Assembly (NCBI RefSeq): GCF_042655305.1
Contig: NZ_JBHSLR010000009.1
Reading direction: 5' to 3' (one strand)
DNA length: 64,000 nt
From: Arcanobacterium_A bovis
Lineage (GTDB): Bacteria; Actinomycetota; Actinomycetes; Actinomycetales; Actinomycetaceae
Below the pieces are notes generated by a model. It made no database searches. It worked only from the letters and a program-made list of their open reading frames with translations, and was not told where the DNA came from. Below are positions 26,037-35,429 of the stretch, one piece after another. The position numbers and the translations under genes are program-made. Position 1 is the stretch's first letter. Every line of letters starts with the position of its first letter.

Positions 26037-27608
26037 TCACGCAAAAGCAACAATGACCGTAACTAGGATAATCTTCACCGTAATGCCAAGAGCGAAAATG
26101 GCCGCATAACCAGATTCGATCCGTTCATCATGCTCTTTGCTGGCAGCAAAAGCCAGTACTGCAGGTTGCCCCAGAACCCCAGCCATCGCTCCAGCAGTTC
26201 GCTGAGCCGATACTCCTAGCAGCTTCCCTACAACCGCAGCGCAGAGCAATACAATAACAGCGATGACAAACGCTAAAATCAAAGCAAGCAAACCAGTTTC
26301 GGTAAAAGCAGTTTTTGCGAATGCCGGACCAGACGCAATCCCAACAGCAGCCAAAAAGAGCAACAATCCAAGCTGCCGAATCGTCTGATTTGCTGCCTGC
26401 GGCATCTGCCACATAAGCGGACCAGTTTTTTGAAGCGCTCCCAAAATTGTGCCAACGATAAGCGGCCCCGCAGCAGCTCCGAGACTAAAAGTTGACCCAC
26501 TAGGCAGAGAAATCTCTACCATCCCCAGCAGCAAGCCCAACACCATGCCAAGTCCCATCGCAATGGCGTCAACCTGCGAAATCTGACGCTCAGAGTTACC
26601 GAAGAAACGCTCCACGGCGTCGTACTCCTCGCGTGGGAACGCAACCATCAGACGATCCCCAAGCTCGATAACCGAGTTGTCTTGTGCCAGCAATTCGAGG
26701 TCGCCGCGATGGATACGGGTAATGACGCCGCCAAACCGTCCAGTAACATTCAAGGCAGCAACAGTTTTACTTGCCACTTCTTTAGCCGAAACAACGAACG
26801 ATCGAAAATCTATCTTCGCCCGATAATCAGCCAAATGATCATCAACTAACTCACCAACTGCGCTAGCTGCCGCCTCAACGTCAGATTCCATTCCGACGAT
26901 TACAATACGATCACCTTTGAGCAGCTCCTCACCTGGCACGAAGATACGGGTCACATCAGCGCGCTCGAGATAGGAAACTCGAATTTTCTGCTCTTTCCAT
27001 CCAGGAACTGAGCGAATCGACATCCCCTCTTTTACTAACGCCGTACCCGCAAACAGGGATTTTCCAGCAAAAGACTCAACATCGTTTTTGCCTTCCCAAC
27101 GCCGCGAAACAACCATGGATACAGCGATAATCGCTACAATCACACCCACTGGATACCCCAAGGAGTACCCAACGCCCGGCACTCCTGAATGTGTAGCTTG
27201 GGTGGCTGCAGCCAATGCAGGTGTGGTTGTAAGCGCGCCAGCAAAAACACCTACGGCCATGTCTGGTGCAAGACCAAGCAATTTACCGCCGACAATAGTG
27301 GCTATCGCGCCGATCACCAGCGTAAACACCAAGCCGAGCATCAACTTTGCCTGCTTACGTAAGTCAGCGAAAAAGGTCTGACCGGCAGAAAGACCTACCG
27401 TATACACGAAAAGCCCCAAACCGAGCGATTGTACCAACGCTAACTTTCCGCCGAGCTCAGGCACAATATTTCCGACGAAGAGCCCCACGAAGAGAGCACC
27501 CGCAGCGCCGAGCTTTATCGGACCAAAAGGTATGATTCCCAATGCGGCACCTAACGACACCACGAGAAACACTGTGAGTAGCGGAGACGACTGTAAAATC
27601 TCGCCCAA
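26037..27608 (-). CDS. AspT/YidE-family antiporter with TrkA-C domains
   Basis: A 523-residue transporter of the aspartate-alanine exchanger family. Two membrane blocks (about residues 5-170 and 355-520) each carry the AspT duplication: first GAAGALFVGLFVGNIVPELG, second ALGAAAGPLIVGTILGALQK-type. Between them are two TrkA-C-like domains (KIRVSYLERADVTRIFVPGEEL and GVITRIHRGDLELLAQDNSVIELGD). The TTG at 27608 has GGTGGAAGGAA upstream and gives LGEILQSSP. The longer frame overlaps hemQ and is rejected. A 16-bp palindrome lies just before this ribosome site. The substrate (aspartate, succinate or other dicarboxylate) is not determinable here. Confidence 0.88.
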   Translation of the reverse strand: MGEILQSSPLLTVFLVVSLGAALGIIPFGPIKLGAAGALFVGLFVGNIVPELGGKLALVQSLGLGLFVYTVGLSAGQTFFADLRKQAKLMLGLVFTLVIGAIATIVGGKLLGLAPDMAVGVFAGALTTTPALAAATQATHSGVPGVGYSLGYPVGVIVAIIAVSMVVSRRWEGKNDVESFAGKSLFAGTALVKEGMSIRSVPGWKEQKIRVSYLERADVTRIFVPGEELLKGDRIVIVGMESDVEAAASAVGELVDDHLADYRAKIDFRSFVVSAKEVASKTVAALNVTGRFGGVITRIHRGDLELLAQDNSVIELGDRLMVAFPREEYDAVERFFGNSERQISQVDAIAMGLGMVLGLLLGMVEISLPSGSTFSLGAAAGPLIVGTILGALQKTGPLMWQMPQAANQTIRQLGLLLFLAAVGIASGPAFAKTAFTETGLLALILAFVIAVIVLLCAAVVGKLLGVSAQRTAGAMAGVLGQPAVLAFAASKEHDERIESGYAAIFALGITVKIILVTVIVAFA

Positions 27609-27623
27609 TTTATTCCTTCCACC

Positions 27624-27639
27624 TGTATCAAATGATACA
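27624..27639. promoter_or_regulatory. Perfect 16-bp palindrome before the antiporter gene
   Basis: TGTATCAAATGATACA lies 16 bp before the TTG start and 13 bp after the hemQ stop. On the minus strand a TTGACT lies about 20 bp upstream of its far half, so the palindrome would sit over the -10 region of an antiporter promoter. The form resembles a GntR-type operator, but no regulator is in the neighbourhood. Confidence 0.55.
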
Positions 27640-27651
27640 AGCGTACCCCAG

Positions 27652-28401
27652 TCAATCCATTTGCTGTCTATTAGCCCATTCTCGTAGCTCCACACGTGGC
27701 CCAGTGAAGAACGGCGTATCGTCACGCACGTAAAGTCGCGCCTCTGCCTCACGCTGTTTGCGCAGCACACTCATGATTCTGCCGATCGAATCAGCCTCAA
27801 GGGCAATCGTCCATTCGTAGTCCCCTAAAGCAAAGGCGGCAAGCGTAGAAATCTGCACGTCAAGATGATCGCGGCCATTCATGCCATGCTCACGCAACAT
27901 CGCTGAGCGCCGCGCCGGTGGAAGATAGTACCAATCCCACGAACGATTAAACGGATACACCGCCACATAAGGGCGAGGCACTACCCCACCAAAACACGCT
28001 GGTAAATGGCGCTGATTGAACTCCGCCGCAATATGTGCCGCCATCGCCGACCACACTGGCTCCAACATCCGCCCAAGATTCGATTGCAAAATCGCGTGAT
28101 AAGCACTTTGCAATTTCTCAGTAGAATCAGCCAAAGCCCATACCATCAAATCAGCATCTGCTCGGAATCCGCCGACGTCGTACCACCCGCGGATCTCTAC
28201 TCCGGTACGCTCCAAGTCCGCTTCTAAATCCGACACAAAATCGTCAAGTTCTGCTGCCGGCAAGGCTTTTGCCGTGCGAAACACTGCTTGTAAAGAAAAA
28301 TTACTCGCTTCATTCACTTCGTCAGGGTTGATTCCTGCCGCATCGCGTGGATCTCGCACATAAGCAGGTTTGTGAGCATTGGGGTGAGCTAAATCAGACA
28401 T
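27652..28401 (-). CDS. hemQ: Coproheme decarboxylase HemQ
   Basis: Last enzyme of the coproporphyrin-dependent heme pathway: it decarboxylates coproheme to heme b, using peroxide. The 249-residue product belongs to the chlorite dismutase fold family; recognisable segments are LEADLERTGVEIRGWYDVGGFRADADLMVW, RPYVAVYPFNRSWDWYYLPPARRSAMLREHG and LGDYEWTIALEAD. The ATG at 28401 (MSDLAHP) overlaps the hemH stop by 8 nt. The longer frame to 28539 lies inside hemH and is rejected. Downstream lies the antiporter gene. Confidence 0.94.
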   Translation of the reverse strand: MSDLAHPNAHKPAYVRDPRDAAGINPDEVNEASNFSLQAVFRTAKALPAAELDDFVSDLEADLERTGVEIRGWYDVGGFRADADLMVWALADSTEKLQSAYHAILQSNLGRMLEPVWSAMAAHIAAEFNQRHLPACFGGVVPRPYVAVYPFNRSWDWYYLPPARRSAMLREHGMNGRDHLDVQISTLAAFALGDYEWTIALEADSIGRIMSVLRKQREAEARLYVRDDTPFFTGPRVELREWANRQQMD

Positions 28402-29485
28402 GATTCTTCCGTTCTCGTGGATCTGGTGCTGATATTTGGTCAAATTCGGTTGGGCGCAACTGGTATCCATCGCAAGGCAAACAGCAGCTCGTCTCGCAGC
28501 GCGCAGGCCACGACACCTCTCCGCCCTGCTGCTCACCACGCTGCGCCGTCCTGTCTTGCTCTGCAGCGTCGTTGATGAGTTGAACCAGCGACTTCACAAA
28601 CTCAGGATGTGTGCCAGCAGTGGCAGCCCGCCGATATCGAATCCCCAGTTCAGCGGCAGTTTTGCGGGCCTCCGTGTCAAGGTCGTAAACAACCTCCATA
28701 TGGTCAGTGATAAAGCCAATTGGCAGCACCACCACCGATTGCACTCCCGCGCTGGCCAATTCAGAAATCCGGTCATTGACATCCGGTTCTAGCCATTTTT
28801 GATGCGGCGATCCTGACCGTGAGCAAAACACCAGATCAGCGGCTATCTTTCTGCACAGCTTGTCACTCAATTCAGCGCAAATTTTTTCCCCAAGTTCCTG
28901 GTGTTGCACCAAGTATGTTTTGTGTGCCGATGCCGGTCCCGAATTTTCGTCCATAGCCACCGGAATCGAGTGAGTCACGAGCAGAAGGTGAGCGACGTCG
29001 TCGTCCTCCATTGCCGCGAGCGCCGCCGAAACGTTCGCCGCTAAAAAACCCTCTGATCCGTAGTAAGGCGGAATCTTTGTTAATCGAAAACGATCCTGCG
29101 CACCGATCTGCGCAACCGCAGCCGCGATATCTTCCCGATATTGCCTGCACCCTGAATATGACGCAAAAGCTGAGGTAAACACACATAAAACCCGATGGAG
29201 GCCGCGCTGATCGAGCTCAGTCAAAGTCTGTGCAAAATACGGCGACCAATTTCGATTGCCAATCACCACTGGCACGTCAACTTGCTCGGCGATCGCAGCA
29301 CGCAACTCTTCGTTTCGGGCGTTAATCGGGCTCACGCCGTCGAAAAGTTTATAGTGCTCACTTACTTGCAACAGCCGTTCATCCGGTATTCCACGCCCAC
29401 GGGTGGCATTACGCATGAATGGCAGAACGTCTTCCATCCCACGTGGTCCGCCGTAGCTGCACAACATGATGGCATCAAAGCTCAT
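28394..29485 (-). CDS. hemH: Coproporphyrin III ferrochelatase
   Basis: Inserts iron into coproporphyrin III to give coproheme (CpfC in the Gram-positive pathway). Length 363 aa. The start FDAIMLCSYGGPRGMEDVLPFMRNATRGRGIP is the family signature. LLLVTHSIPVAMDENSGP holds the active-site histidine, and CSRSGSPHQKWLEPDVNDRI and VVLPIGFITDHMEVVYDLDTEA follow, with the catalytic glutamate. The tail (EQDRTAQRGEQQGG to the end) has several Cys residues and no clear match to a cluster site. It overlaps hemA by 11 nt and hemQ by 8 nt. Confidence 0.95.
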   Translation of the reverse strand: MSFDAIMLCSYGGPRGMEDVLPFMRNATRGRGIPDERLLQVSEHYKLFDGVSPINARNEELRAAIAEQVDVPVVIGNRNWSPYFAQTLTELDQRGLHRVLCVFTSAFASYSGCRQYREDIAAAVAQIGAQDRFRLTKIPPYYGSEGFLAANVSAALAAMEDDDVAHLLLVTHSIPVAMDENSGPASAHKTYLVQHQELGEKICAELSDKLCRKIAADLVFCSRSGSPHQKWLEPDVNDRISELASAGVQSVVVLPIGFITDHMEVVYDLDTEARKTAAELGIRYRRAATAGTHPEFVKSLVQLINDAAEQDRTAQRGEQQGGEVSWPARCETSCCLPCDGYQLRPTEFDQISAPDPRERKNHV

Positions 29486-30803
29486 GGTGTCCGCTTCCTT
29501 TTACATCGACGTCCCGATTCAAGAATGCCGACAGCGGGCATTTGCCGCCCGATGATAGTTGAGCCGGGCGAATATTGGCTTCGCGGGCAGCTTGTGATAC
29601 ATCGATACCTAATACGGAGTGGAGGGCACGCACATACTCCCAGTCATTTCCTGTTTCGGCTGCTTGACGCGCCAATACGCTCGGTGTGTGAGCAATACGC
29701 GAAGCAAAATGACCTAAGGCACGCGCTACTTCTTCCTTGGTGAAAGTCTCTTTCGCAGGCAAACGATCTACTTCGCCGGTGCATAAATCAGTAATATGCT
29801 CACGAAAGGCTACCACTACCGGATCGATACGACGTGAATCCATCTGCGCGATAACATCATCAACACCTTGTTTAATGAGCTTTTGCGCACGGTGTACGTG
29901 AGATTGCGCCGCGTCTGGAGCCACACGCTGGATATCCTCCAAAATTACTAAGCGAACTCCTGCCATTGTGCCCACGTCGCTCTGTACGTCCGTTTGCAAA
30001 GCCAAATCCAAAATGATTAGCTCTGTATCTCGCATCGGCATTACCTGTGCTAACAGCTCAGCCGTAATGATGGGATTGCCAAGCCCTCGGCATGCCACAA
30101 CGATGTCTGCCTGAGCGAGAGCCGATACGAAATCTGCTTCGTCCACAGCTACAAGTTCATGGGCTTGGGCAAAAGATTGCGCGCGGCCAGAGTGCGAATA
30201 CACACTGATTTGTTCTATTTGCCGCCCGCGTAGCTGCGACACCGTGGCTCCAGCATAGGCACCTGTGCCGATCAACAGAACACGTGCTTCGTTTGGAGCG
30301 TCCTGCCACCGCTCAGCCACGCAGTCCAAAGCTAGTGAAACAATTGACCGCCCTGTTCCCGCAAGGCCGGTACTATGAGCCACTTTACGGGAGATGCGCA
30401 AAGCACTATCAACTACCCGCGATAAGTCGCTATTCGTGGTGTGCATATTGATAGCTTGGCGATGAGCTCTGCGCAATTGTCCGCTGATCTCGCGCTCGCC
30501 TATCACCATGGAATCTAAGCCGGCCGCCACACTGAAAATGTGTGTGATCGCTGCCTTACCATGCAAAAAACTTGGGAGCGCATTGAGTTCGCGCGCGATA
30601 GCACATTCAGCTTCTGCTGCGGGCACACCCTTTGCACTGTCAGCATAAATATCCACACGATTGCAGGTAGTGAGCACAATAGCTGCGTCGATAGAGTCAT
30701 GTTCGAGAAGGCGGCGCGATATTCCATCAAGTCGGCGCGAAACTTCCGCCACTTGCGAAAGTCCATGTATGTTATGCCGCACCGATGCACTAATGATTAC
30801 CAC
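29475..30803 (-). CDS. hemA: Glutamyl-tRNA reductase
   Basis: First committed step of C5 heme synthesis: NADPH reduces glutamyl-tRNA to glutamate-1-semialdehyde, used by HemL at the other end of the cluster. Length 442 aa. Features are VVLTTCNRVDIYADS, with the active-site cysteine, HIFSVAAGLDSMVIGEREI, the GTGAYAGATVSQL NADPH site and a C-terminal dimerisation region (IDPVVVAFREHITDLCTGEVDRL). It starts the leftward half of the heme divergon. Confidence 0.95.
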   Translation of the reverse strand: MVIISASVRHNIHGLSQVAEVSRRLDGISRRLLEHDSIDAAIVLTTCNRVDIYADSAKGVPAAEAECAIARELNALPSFLHGKAAITHIFSVAAGLDSMVIGEREISGQLRRAHRQAINMHTTNSDLSRVVDSALRISRKVAHSTGLAGTGRSIVSLALDCVAERWQDAPNEARVLLIGTGAYAGATVSQLRGRQIEQISVYSHSGRAQSFAQAHELVAVDEADFVSALAQADIVVACRGLGNPIITAELLAQVMPMRDTELIILDLALQTDVQSDVGTMAGVRLVILEDIQRVAPDAAQSHVHRAQKLIKQGVDDVIAQMDSRRIDPVVVAFREHITDLCTGEVDRLPAKETFTKEEVARALGHFASRIAHTPSVLARQAAETGNDWEYVRALHSVLGIDVSQAAREANIRPAQLSSGGKCPLSAFLNRDVDVKGSGHHEL

Positions 30804-30898
30804 AGCACCCCATTCAAACAGATATATCCGAACATCTCAATTTTAGATTACACCCTAAAGATTACCCGCTAGGAATGAATGTCTGAGACAATAGTTTT
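30804..30898. promoter_or_regulatory. Divergent hemA-hemE promoter region
   Basis: A 95-bp spacer between the two arms of the heme divergon. It contains the dyad TTTAGATTACACCCTAAA at 30842-30859 (arms TTTAG/CTAAA), placed to control either arm. The arms are short, so this is a candidate site for an iron or heme regulator rather than a firm call. Confidence 0.4.
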
Positions 30899-31915
30899 GT
30901 GACTTCAAATTTTCTCTCAGCACTCGCCGGAAAACGACCCGAGATTACGCCTGTTTGGTTCATGCGCCAAGCCGGACGATCCTTGCCAGAATACCGAAAA
31001 GTCCGTGCCGGAACGAGCATGCTAGAGTCTTGTTTAATCCCAGAACTCGCGGCGGAAATTACCGCCCAACCGGTGCGTCGGCACGGTGTAGATGCGGCAG
31101 TTTATTTTAGCGACATCACTGTCCCGCTCAAGCTTGCGGGAGTAGGCGTTGAAATCAAACCCGGCGTGGGACCCGTAATGGACAAAGCTTACCGAAGCGC
31201 CACAGATATACGCGAACTGATCGCCCATGATCCTGGTGATGCCAGCGCCGTTGCCGCTGGAGCTGAACTCGCCTGCGCCGAGTTAAACGTGCCAGTGCTT
31301 GCCTTCGCCGGAGCGCCATTCACTCTAGCAGCGTATCTTGTTGAGGGAAAGCCCTCCCGCGATCACCTCGCAGCCCGAAGCCTCATGCACACCGACCCCC
31401 ACTCGTGGTTCGCGCTTGCCGACTGGTGCGCCAAAATCTCTATAGAATTTCTCAAAGCGCAGATAAAAGGCGGCGCCGAGGCATTCCAGCTTTTCGATTC
31501 TTGGGCAGGATCACTCTCGAAACGCGACTACCTACGTTTCTGTGCACCGTCGTCGGCATCAATACTCAAGCATGACTTCGGCGTTCCTTCGATACACTTC
31601 GGGCTTGGAACGGCAGCTATGCTCGAAGAATTCGCACGCCATACCAATTGTGTAGGTATCGACTACCGAACCGATCTCGCCGAAGCAATCAAGCGCCTAC
31701 GAGCAGCAAACAGTCCGAACCCGCTCGTAGTACAAGGCAACATTGATCCTGCATTACTGGCATGTCCTGCTGAGATTCTCGATGCACACGTCGATGCCGT
31801 TCTTAGCGCCGGCAAGCAAGCCGATGCCCACATCCTCAATCTTGGCCACGGCGTGCCTAAAGACACCGATCCCGACGTTCTCACCCGCCTCGTCGCGCGT
31901 GTACACGAAAGCTAG
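30899..31915 (+). CDS. hemE: Uroporphyrinogen decarboxylase
   Basis: Converts uroporphyrinogen III to coproporphyrinogen III. Length 338 aa from the GTG at 30899. Signatures are PVWFMRQAGRSLPEYRK at the start with the catalytic arginines, YFSDITVPLKLAGVGVEI, and later FGLGTAAMLEEFARHTNCVGIDYRT and HILNLGHGVPKDTDP. It opens the rightward arm; hemY follows after 3 bp. Confidence 0.97.
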   Translation: MTSNFLSALAGKRPEITPVWFMRQAGRSLPEYRKVRAGTSMLESCLIPELAAEITAQPVRRHGVDAAVYFSDITVPLKLAGVGVEIKPGVGPVMDKAYRSATDIRELIAHDPGDASAVAAGAELACAELNVPVLAFAGAPFTLAAYLVEGKPSRDHLAARSLMHTDPHSWFALADWCAKISIEFLKAQIKGGAEAFQLFDSWAGSLSKRDYLRFCAPSSASILKHDFGVPSIHFGLGTAAMLEEFARHTNCVGIDYRTDLAEAIKRLRAANSPNPLVVQGNIDPALLACPAEILDAHVDAVLSAGKQADAHILNLGHGVPKDTDPDVLTRLVARVHES

Positions 31916-31918
31916 ACA

Positions 31919-33403
31919 ATGCACGAAACAGTCATTCTTGGCGGTGGGATAGCTGGTCTCACCACGGCATATGCTCTGGCAAAGCGCGGTATTCTCTCCA
32001 CAGTGATCGAAGCTCGGATGAGTCTCGGTGGTCTTGCCGCAGGTGGGAGCATTGCTGGTGTCAGGATTGATTTGGGTGCGGAATCCTTCACGCTGCGCTC
32101 AACAAAAATTCTTGAGCTCTGCGCCGAACTTGGAGTCGAAGTTCGCTATCCACATGGGAGTTCTTGGGTGTGGGACGACGGCGTCGCCTCACCTATCGCC
32201 CACGGTATCTGGGGTATTCCGAGCAGTTGGGACGATCCAGCATTCACGGTGCTTAGCGCAGAAGAACTTGATACGGCACGCAAACTTGATTCCACAGTTT
32301 CTAGTTACGGTAGTCAAGCGCATACCTTGGCTGAGCTAGTGCGGGTGCGCCTAGGTCAGGCAGTGCTCACTAAAATGGTAGAGCCGGTGGCTGGTGCAAT
32401 TCATGGTATTTCCCCTGAGAAACTTGACCTTGATGCGGTGGCGCCTGGTTTACGTGAGGCGTTACTTCACGAAGGCTCACTCATCAAGGCAGTACATTCA
32501 CAGCGTGGTGAGGAACAAGCTAGTATCGTCCAGCCCGTTGGCGGGATCAATGCACTCGTGGATGCTTTGTCGGCGCAACTCCAGGCAATGGGTACGTCAA
32601 TCGTCACCGGGCACATGGCAATTGATCTTATGTACGATGATTCAGCTGCTAGCTCCCAAACGAGCACCCCTGTGAGCAGCTCTACGGGATCCTCCTCACC
32701 TTCTGCTTCGGACTCCCCCGCGCCTTTCGGAATCCTCCTTGCCCGCAGTGACGGCGACAAAAAGAATCCCCAGCCTTGCCCTGGTACCGAAGAAGTAGTA
32801 TTTGCAAAACGGCTTGTCGTTGCGCTGGACGGACCTCACGCCCGCGCGCTGGTAGCTCCGGTGCTTCCAACGCCACCAACCGGCGTTGACTACGAGTGGA
32901 CGATCCCGCATAGTGACCCGATTTCAACAGCTATTTTGGCTATCGATGACGAACGTCTCGATCCAGCCCCGCTCGGTTCGGGCGTATTGGTGAAGCCGGG
33001 CTCGTCACTGCCAGTCAAGGCACTCACACATTACTCGATGAAATGGCCGTGGGCTGCCCAAGAATTAGCTCGCGCACATGGCGGCAAACACGTACACCTA
33101 TTGCGGCTATCGTATGGACGTCCGGGCGAACCTTCCCCGAGCCCAACAATTGACCAAGCCCTACAGGACGCGAGCGCGCTGTTCGGCGTCGCAATCAAGC
33201 GTCATGCATTGATCGAAGGCAGAATAATCGAATGGGGTCCGTCGTTAATCGCTCACAGCCCTGAGCACAAGAAGAATGTGCAATCTTTCCTGCGCAGTGT
33301 TGACGATGTTCTGGGCTTGGCTGTTACGGGAGCATGGGTTGCAGGCACTGGACTCGGCTCAGTAATTCCGCACGCATACAAGATTGGTGAAAACATTGAC
33401 TAA
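31919..33403 (+). CDS. hemY: Coproporphyrinogen III oxidase / protoporphyrinogen oxidase (HemY-type)
   Basis: FAD-dependent oxidase. In organisms with HemQ it oxidises coproporphyrinogen III to coproporphyrin III (CgoX). Length 494 aa. The FAD-binding start ETVILGGGIAGLTTAYALAKRG is clear, followed by SLGGLAAGGSIAGVRIDLGAESF and the C-terminal AVTGAWVAGTGLGSVIPHAYKIGENI dinucleotide segment. An insert around residues 240-265 is rich in Ser, Thr and Pro (SSQTSTPVSSSTGSSSPSAS) and looks disordered, unusual within this enzyme. It overlaps hemC. Confidence 0.93.
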   Translation: MHETVILGGGIAGLTTAYALAKRGILSTVIEARMSLGGLAAGGSIAGVRIDLGAESFTLRSTKILELCAELGVEVRYPHGSSWVWDDGVASPIAHGIWGIPSSWDDPAFTVLSAEELDTARKLDSTVSSYGSQAHTLAELVRVRLGQAVLTKMVEPVAGAIHGISPEKLDLDAVAPGLREALLHEGSLIKAVHSQRGEEQASIVQPVGGINALVDALSAQLQAMGTSIVTGHMAIDLMYDDSAASSQTSTPVSSSTGSSSPSASDSPAPFGILLARSDGDKKNPQPCPGTEEVVFAKRLVVALDGPHARALVAPVLPTPPTGVDYEWTIPHSDPISTAILAIDDERLDPAPLGSGVLVKPGSSLPVKALTHYSMKWPWAAQELARAHGGKHVHLLRLSYGRPGEPSPSPTIDQALQDASALFGVAIKRHALIEGRIIEWGPSLIAHSPEHKKNVQSFLRSVDDVLGLAVTGAWVAGTGLGSVIPHAYKIGENID

Positions 33404-34460
33404 AATTCTTTTAGGTACCCGTGGGAGCGAACTCGCCCGCACCCAGTCCGAAATGGTGGCACAATCCCTGCGTGAACAAGGATTTGACGTAGAGCTACGC
33501 ATCGTAAAAACCTACGGTGACGAGTCAGCGCGCTCACTCTCGCAGCTTGGCGGAGTCGGAGTTTTTGCCGCCGCGCTACGCCACGCGCTTTTGGATGGAT
33601 CGTGCGATATTGCTGTTCACAGCTTCAAGGATCTACCTACAGCTCCGGTACCTGGTCTTGCGATTGCCGCTGTCCCCTCAGGAGTTTCCAACCATGATGT
33701 GCTGTGCGCTCGCGATTCGCTCACCCTTGCCACGCTTCCAGCTGGCGCCTCAGTAGGTACCGGATCGCCCCGCAGAGCTGCACAGATTCGCGCGATTCGC
33801 CCTGACCTTCAACTTCTCGATATTCGTGGCAATATCGGCACCCGTTTGGCGCGCGTCAAAGGAATGTCACGCACGGTGCCTGGGGATCTAGACGCCGTGG
33901 TGCTCGCCTATGCCGGTCTGGACCGGCTCGGTAAAACAGGTGCAATCACTGAACATCTCATTATTTTGCCCGCTGCTGCACAGGGACGCCTGGCAGTTGA
34001 GTGCCGAGAAGCTGATGCGCCGTGGAATTCTCATTCCGACTTGGCACGCGCCTTGGGCGAGCTCAACGATCCGCAATCGCGATTCGCTGCGGTAGCTGAG
34101 CGCGCCGTTTTGGAAGGCTTGCAGGCTGGATGCGCTGCTCCGGTAGCAGTTCGCTACCACGATTCTTCACTCACGGCAGCAGTGTTTTCTCCCGACGGCG
34201 GTGCTCAGGTGTGCGTGACGCTCTCGTGCGATATGGCAACAGTTTCGGTCGATTCTTCTATCGCAGAATCGGACCACTATGCACGCGAATGTGGTTTGGA
34301 GGCCGCAAAGCTGCTGCGCAAGAAAGGCGCCGGCGACGTCACTGATTTACAAGCGAGCAAGCCGCGTGGGATGGATGGCGCCCACGATGCCGAATCTCTA
34401 TGGCGCCCTGGGATCAGTGGACCGAACGACGATGGCGCTGATGTTTCCGTGCATGAGTGA
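33387..34460 (+). CDS. hemC: Porphobilinogen deaminase (hydroxymethylbilane synthase)
   Basis: Polymerises four porphobilinogens into hydroxymethylbilane on a dipyrromethane cofactor. Start options are TTG 33384, GTG 33387 or TTG 33396; GTG is chosen, giving about 357 aa and a 17-nt overlap with hemY. Signatures are ILLGTRGSELARTQSEMVAQ, IAVHSFKDLPTAPVPGL, the GTGSPRRAAQIRAIRPDLQLLDIRGNIGTRL core and, later, LQAGCAAPVAV with the cofactor-linking cysteine. The last ~35 residues (PRGMDGAHDAESLWRPGISG) extend past the usual end. Confidence 0.94.
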   Translation: MKTLTKILLGTRGSELARTQSEMVAQSLREQGFDVELRIVKTYGDESARSLSQLGGVGVFAAALRHALLDGSCDIAVHSFKDLPTAPVPGLAIAAVPSGVSNHDVLCARDSLTLATLPAGASVGTGSPRRAAQIRAIRPDLQLLDIRGNIGTRLARVKGMSRTVPGDLDAVVLAYAGLDRLGKTGAITEHLIILPAAAQGRLAVECREADAPWNSHSDLARALGELNDPQSRFAAVAERAVLEGLQAGCAAPVAVRYHDSSLTAAVFSPDGGAQVCVTLSCDMATVSVDSSIAESDHYARECGLEAAKLLRKKGAGDVTDLQASKPRGMDGAHDAESLWRPGISGPNDDGADVSVHE

Positions 34461-34472
34461 GAGTATCGCGCA

Positions 34473-35429
34473 ATGAAAATCCTTCTAACTCAAGATTCGG
34501 GGCGTTTAGCCAAGGAGCTTAAGCAGCTCCTGGCTGAACGACCGCTCTTGGTCGAACACTCACAGCGAGCACAAAAACGATCTGGCATTTCTACCGACGC
34601 CGTTGCTACCGCCAGTTTCGGTGCCAGTACTGGCAATGATTTTTCAGTGTTACATGCTGGACTAACCAGCTTTGAAGCACTCGATTTTGACATCCCAAGC
34701 ACCCCATTGAGCTGGATTTTCATCACTTCTGCCCGCACAATTGAGCTAATGCCCGCCCATAAAAGGTCGGCACTTGTGCGTGCTGCTGAGCACGGAACTC
34801 GTTTTGCCTGCGTCGGTCAACGTACCGAAATGGAACTGTGTAAACTCGGGATTGAGCTCAGTATTCCAAGCGCACACAATGCACGCAGCCTCCTTGATGT
34901 TTTCTTGTGTTCAACAACAGCACCAGAAGCATCTGCAATGGAGCACGCTGTGTGGTTGCCAGGTTCTCAAGCGAGCAAGCGCACTCTCGCACACGGTTTA
35001 CAGATTGCCGGATACAACGTAATCGAAACCCCAGTGTACCGCCCATACGCACGCACTGAGTCACCGCCGCAATACATTGGTGCCGATGTGGTGGTGGTGA
35101 CGTCCGGTTCAGCAGCTAGAGCTTACGCCCAGCTCAACTCGGCAAAATTTGATTATGAGCAGTCCGCCACTGCTCCAGTTATTGCGCTCGGCGAGCAAAC
35201 TGCTCAAGACTGCGAAGCCGCTGGATTATCGCTCGCGGCTGTAGCTTCTTCGCCCGATGCGCTGGGCATCTATGAAGCGCTAAAGCGAGCGTTCGAGATT
35301 CTAGACTTTTCGAAATTATCCCATACCAATTCTGCGTCACTCGGCAATGTGAGTAGCGATAACAATCGCGCGAGCAGCAACAGTACAAGCCATAACACCA
35401 GCCACGACACAAAGGAAGTGAAGAAATGA
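34473..35429 (+). CDS. hemD: Uroporphyrinogen-III synthase
   Basis: Closes and inverts ring D to give uroporphyrinogen III. The 318-residue product has weak family conservation, as is normal for HemD. Supportive segments are WIFITSARTIELMPAHK, FACVGQRTEMELCKLGI, HAVWLPGSQASKRTLAHGLQIAGYNVIETPVYRPY, DVVVVTSGSAARAYAQL and VIALGEQTAQDCEAAGLSLAAVASSPDALGIYEAL. A Ser/Asn/His-rich tail (SSDNNRASSNSTSHNTSHDT) follows the domain. Position between hemC and hemB strengthens the call; it overlaps hemB by 4 nt. Confidence 0.88.
   Translation: MKILLTQDSGRLAKELKQLLAERPLLVEHSQRAQKRSGISTDAVATASFGASTGNDFSVLHAGLTSFEALDFDIPSTPLSWIFITSARTIELMPAHKRSALVRAAEHGTRFACVGQRTEMELCKLGIELSIPSAHNARSLLDVFLCSTTAPEASAMEHAVWLPGSQASKRTLAHGLQIAGYNVIETPVYRPYARTESPPQYIGADVVVVTSGSAARAYAQLNSAKFDYEQSATAPVIALGEQTAQDCEAAGLSLAAVASSPDALGIYEALKRAFEILDFSKLSHTNSASLGNVSSDNNRASSNSTSHNTSHDTKEVKK

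Noticed and set aside
27609..27770. Longer antiporter frame reaching back to 27770
   Set aside because: It overlaps the 3' end of hemQ on the same strand and lacks a ribosome site, whereas the TTG at 27608 has a good one and gives the family N-terminus.
28402..28539. Longer hemQ frame to 28539
   Set aside because: It lies inside hemH on the same strand. The ATG at 28401 gives the normal HemQ start and the usual small overlap.
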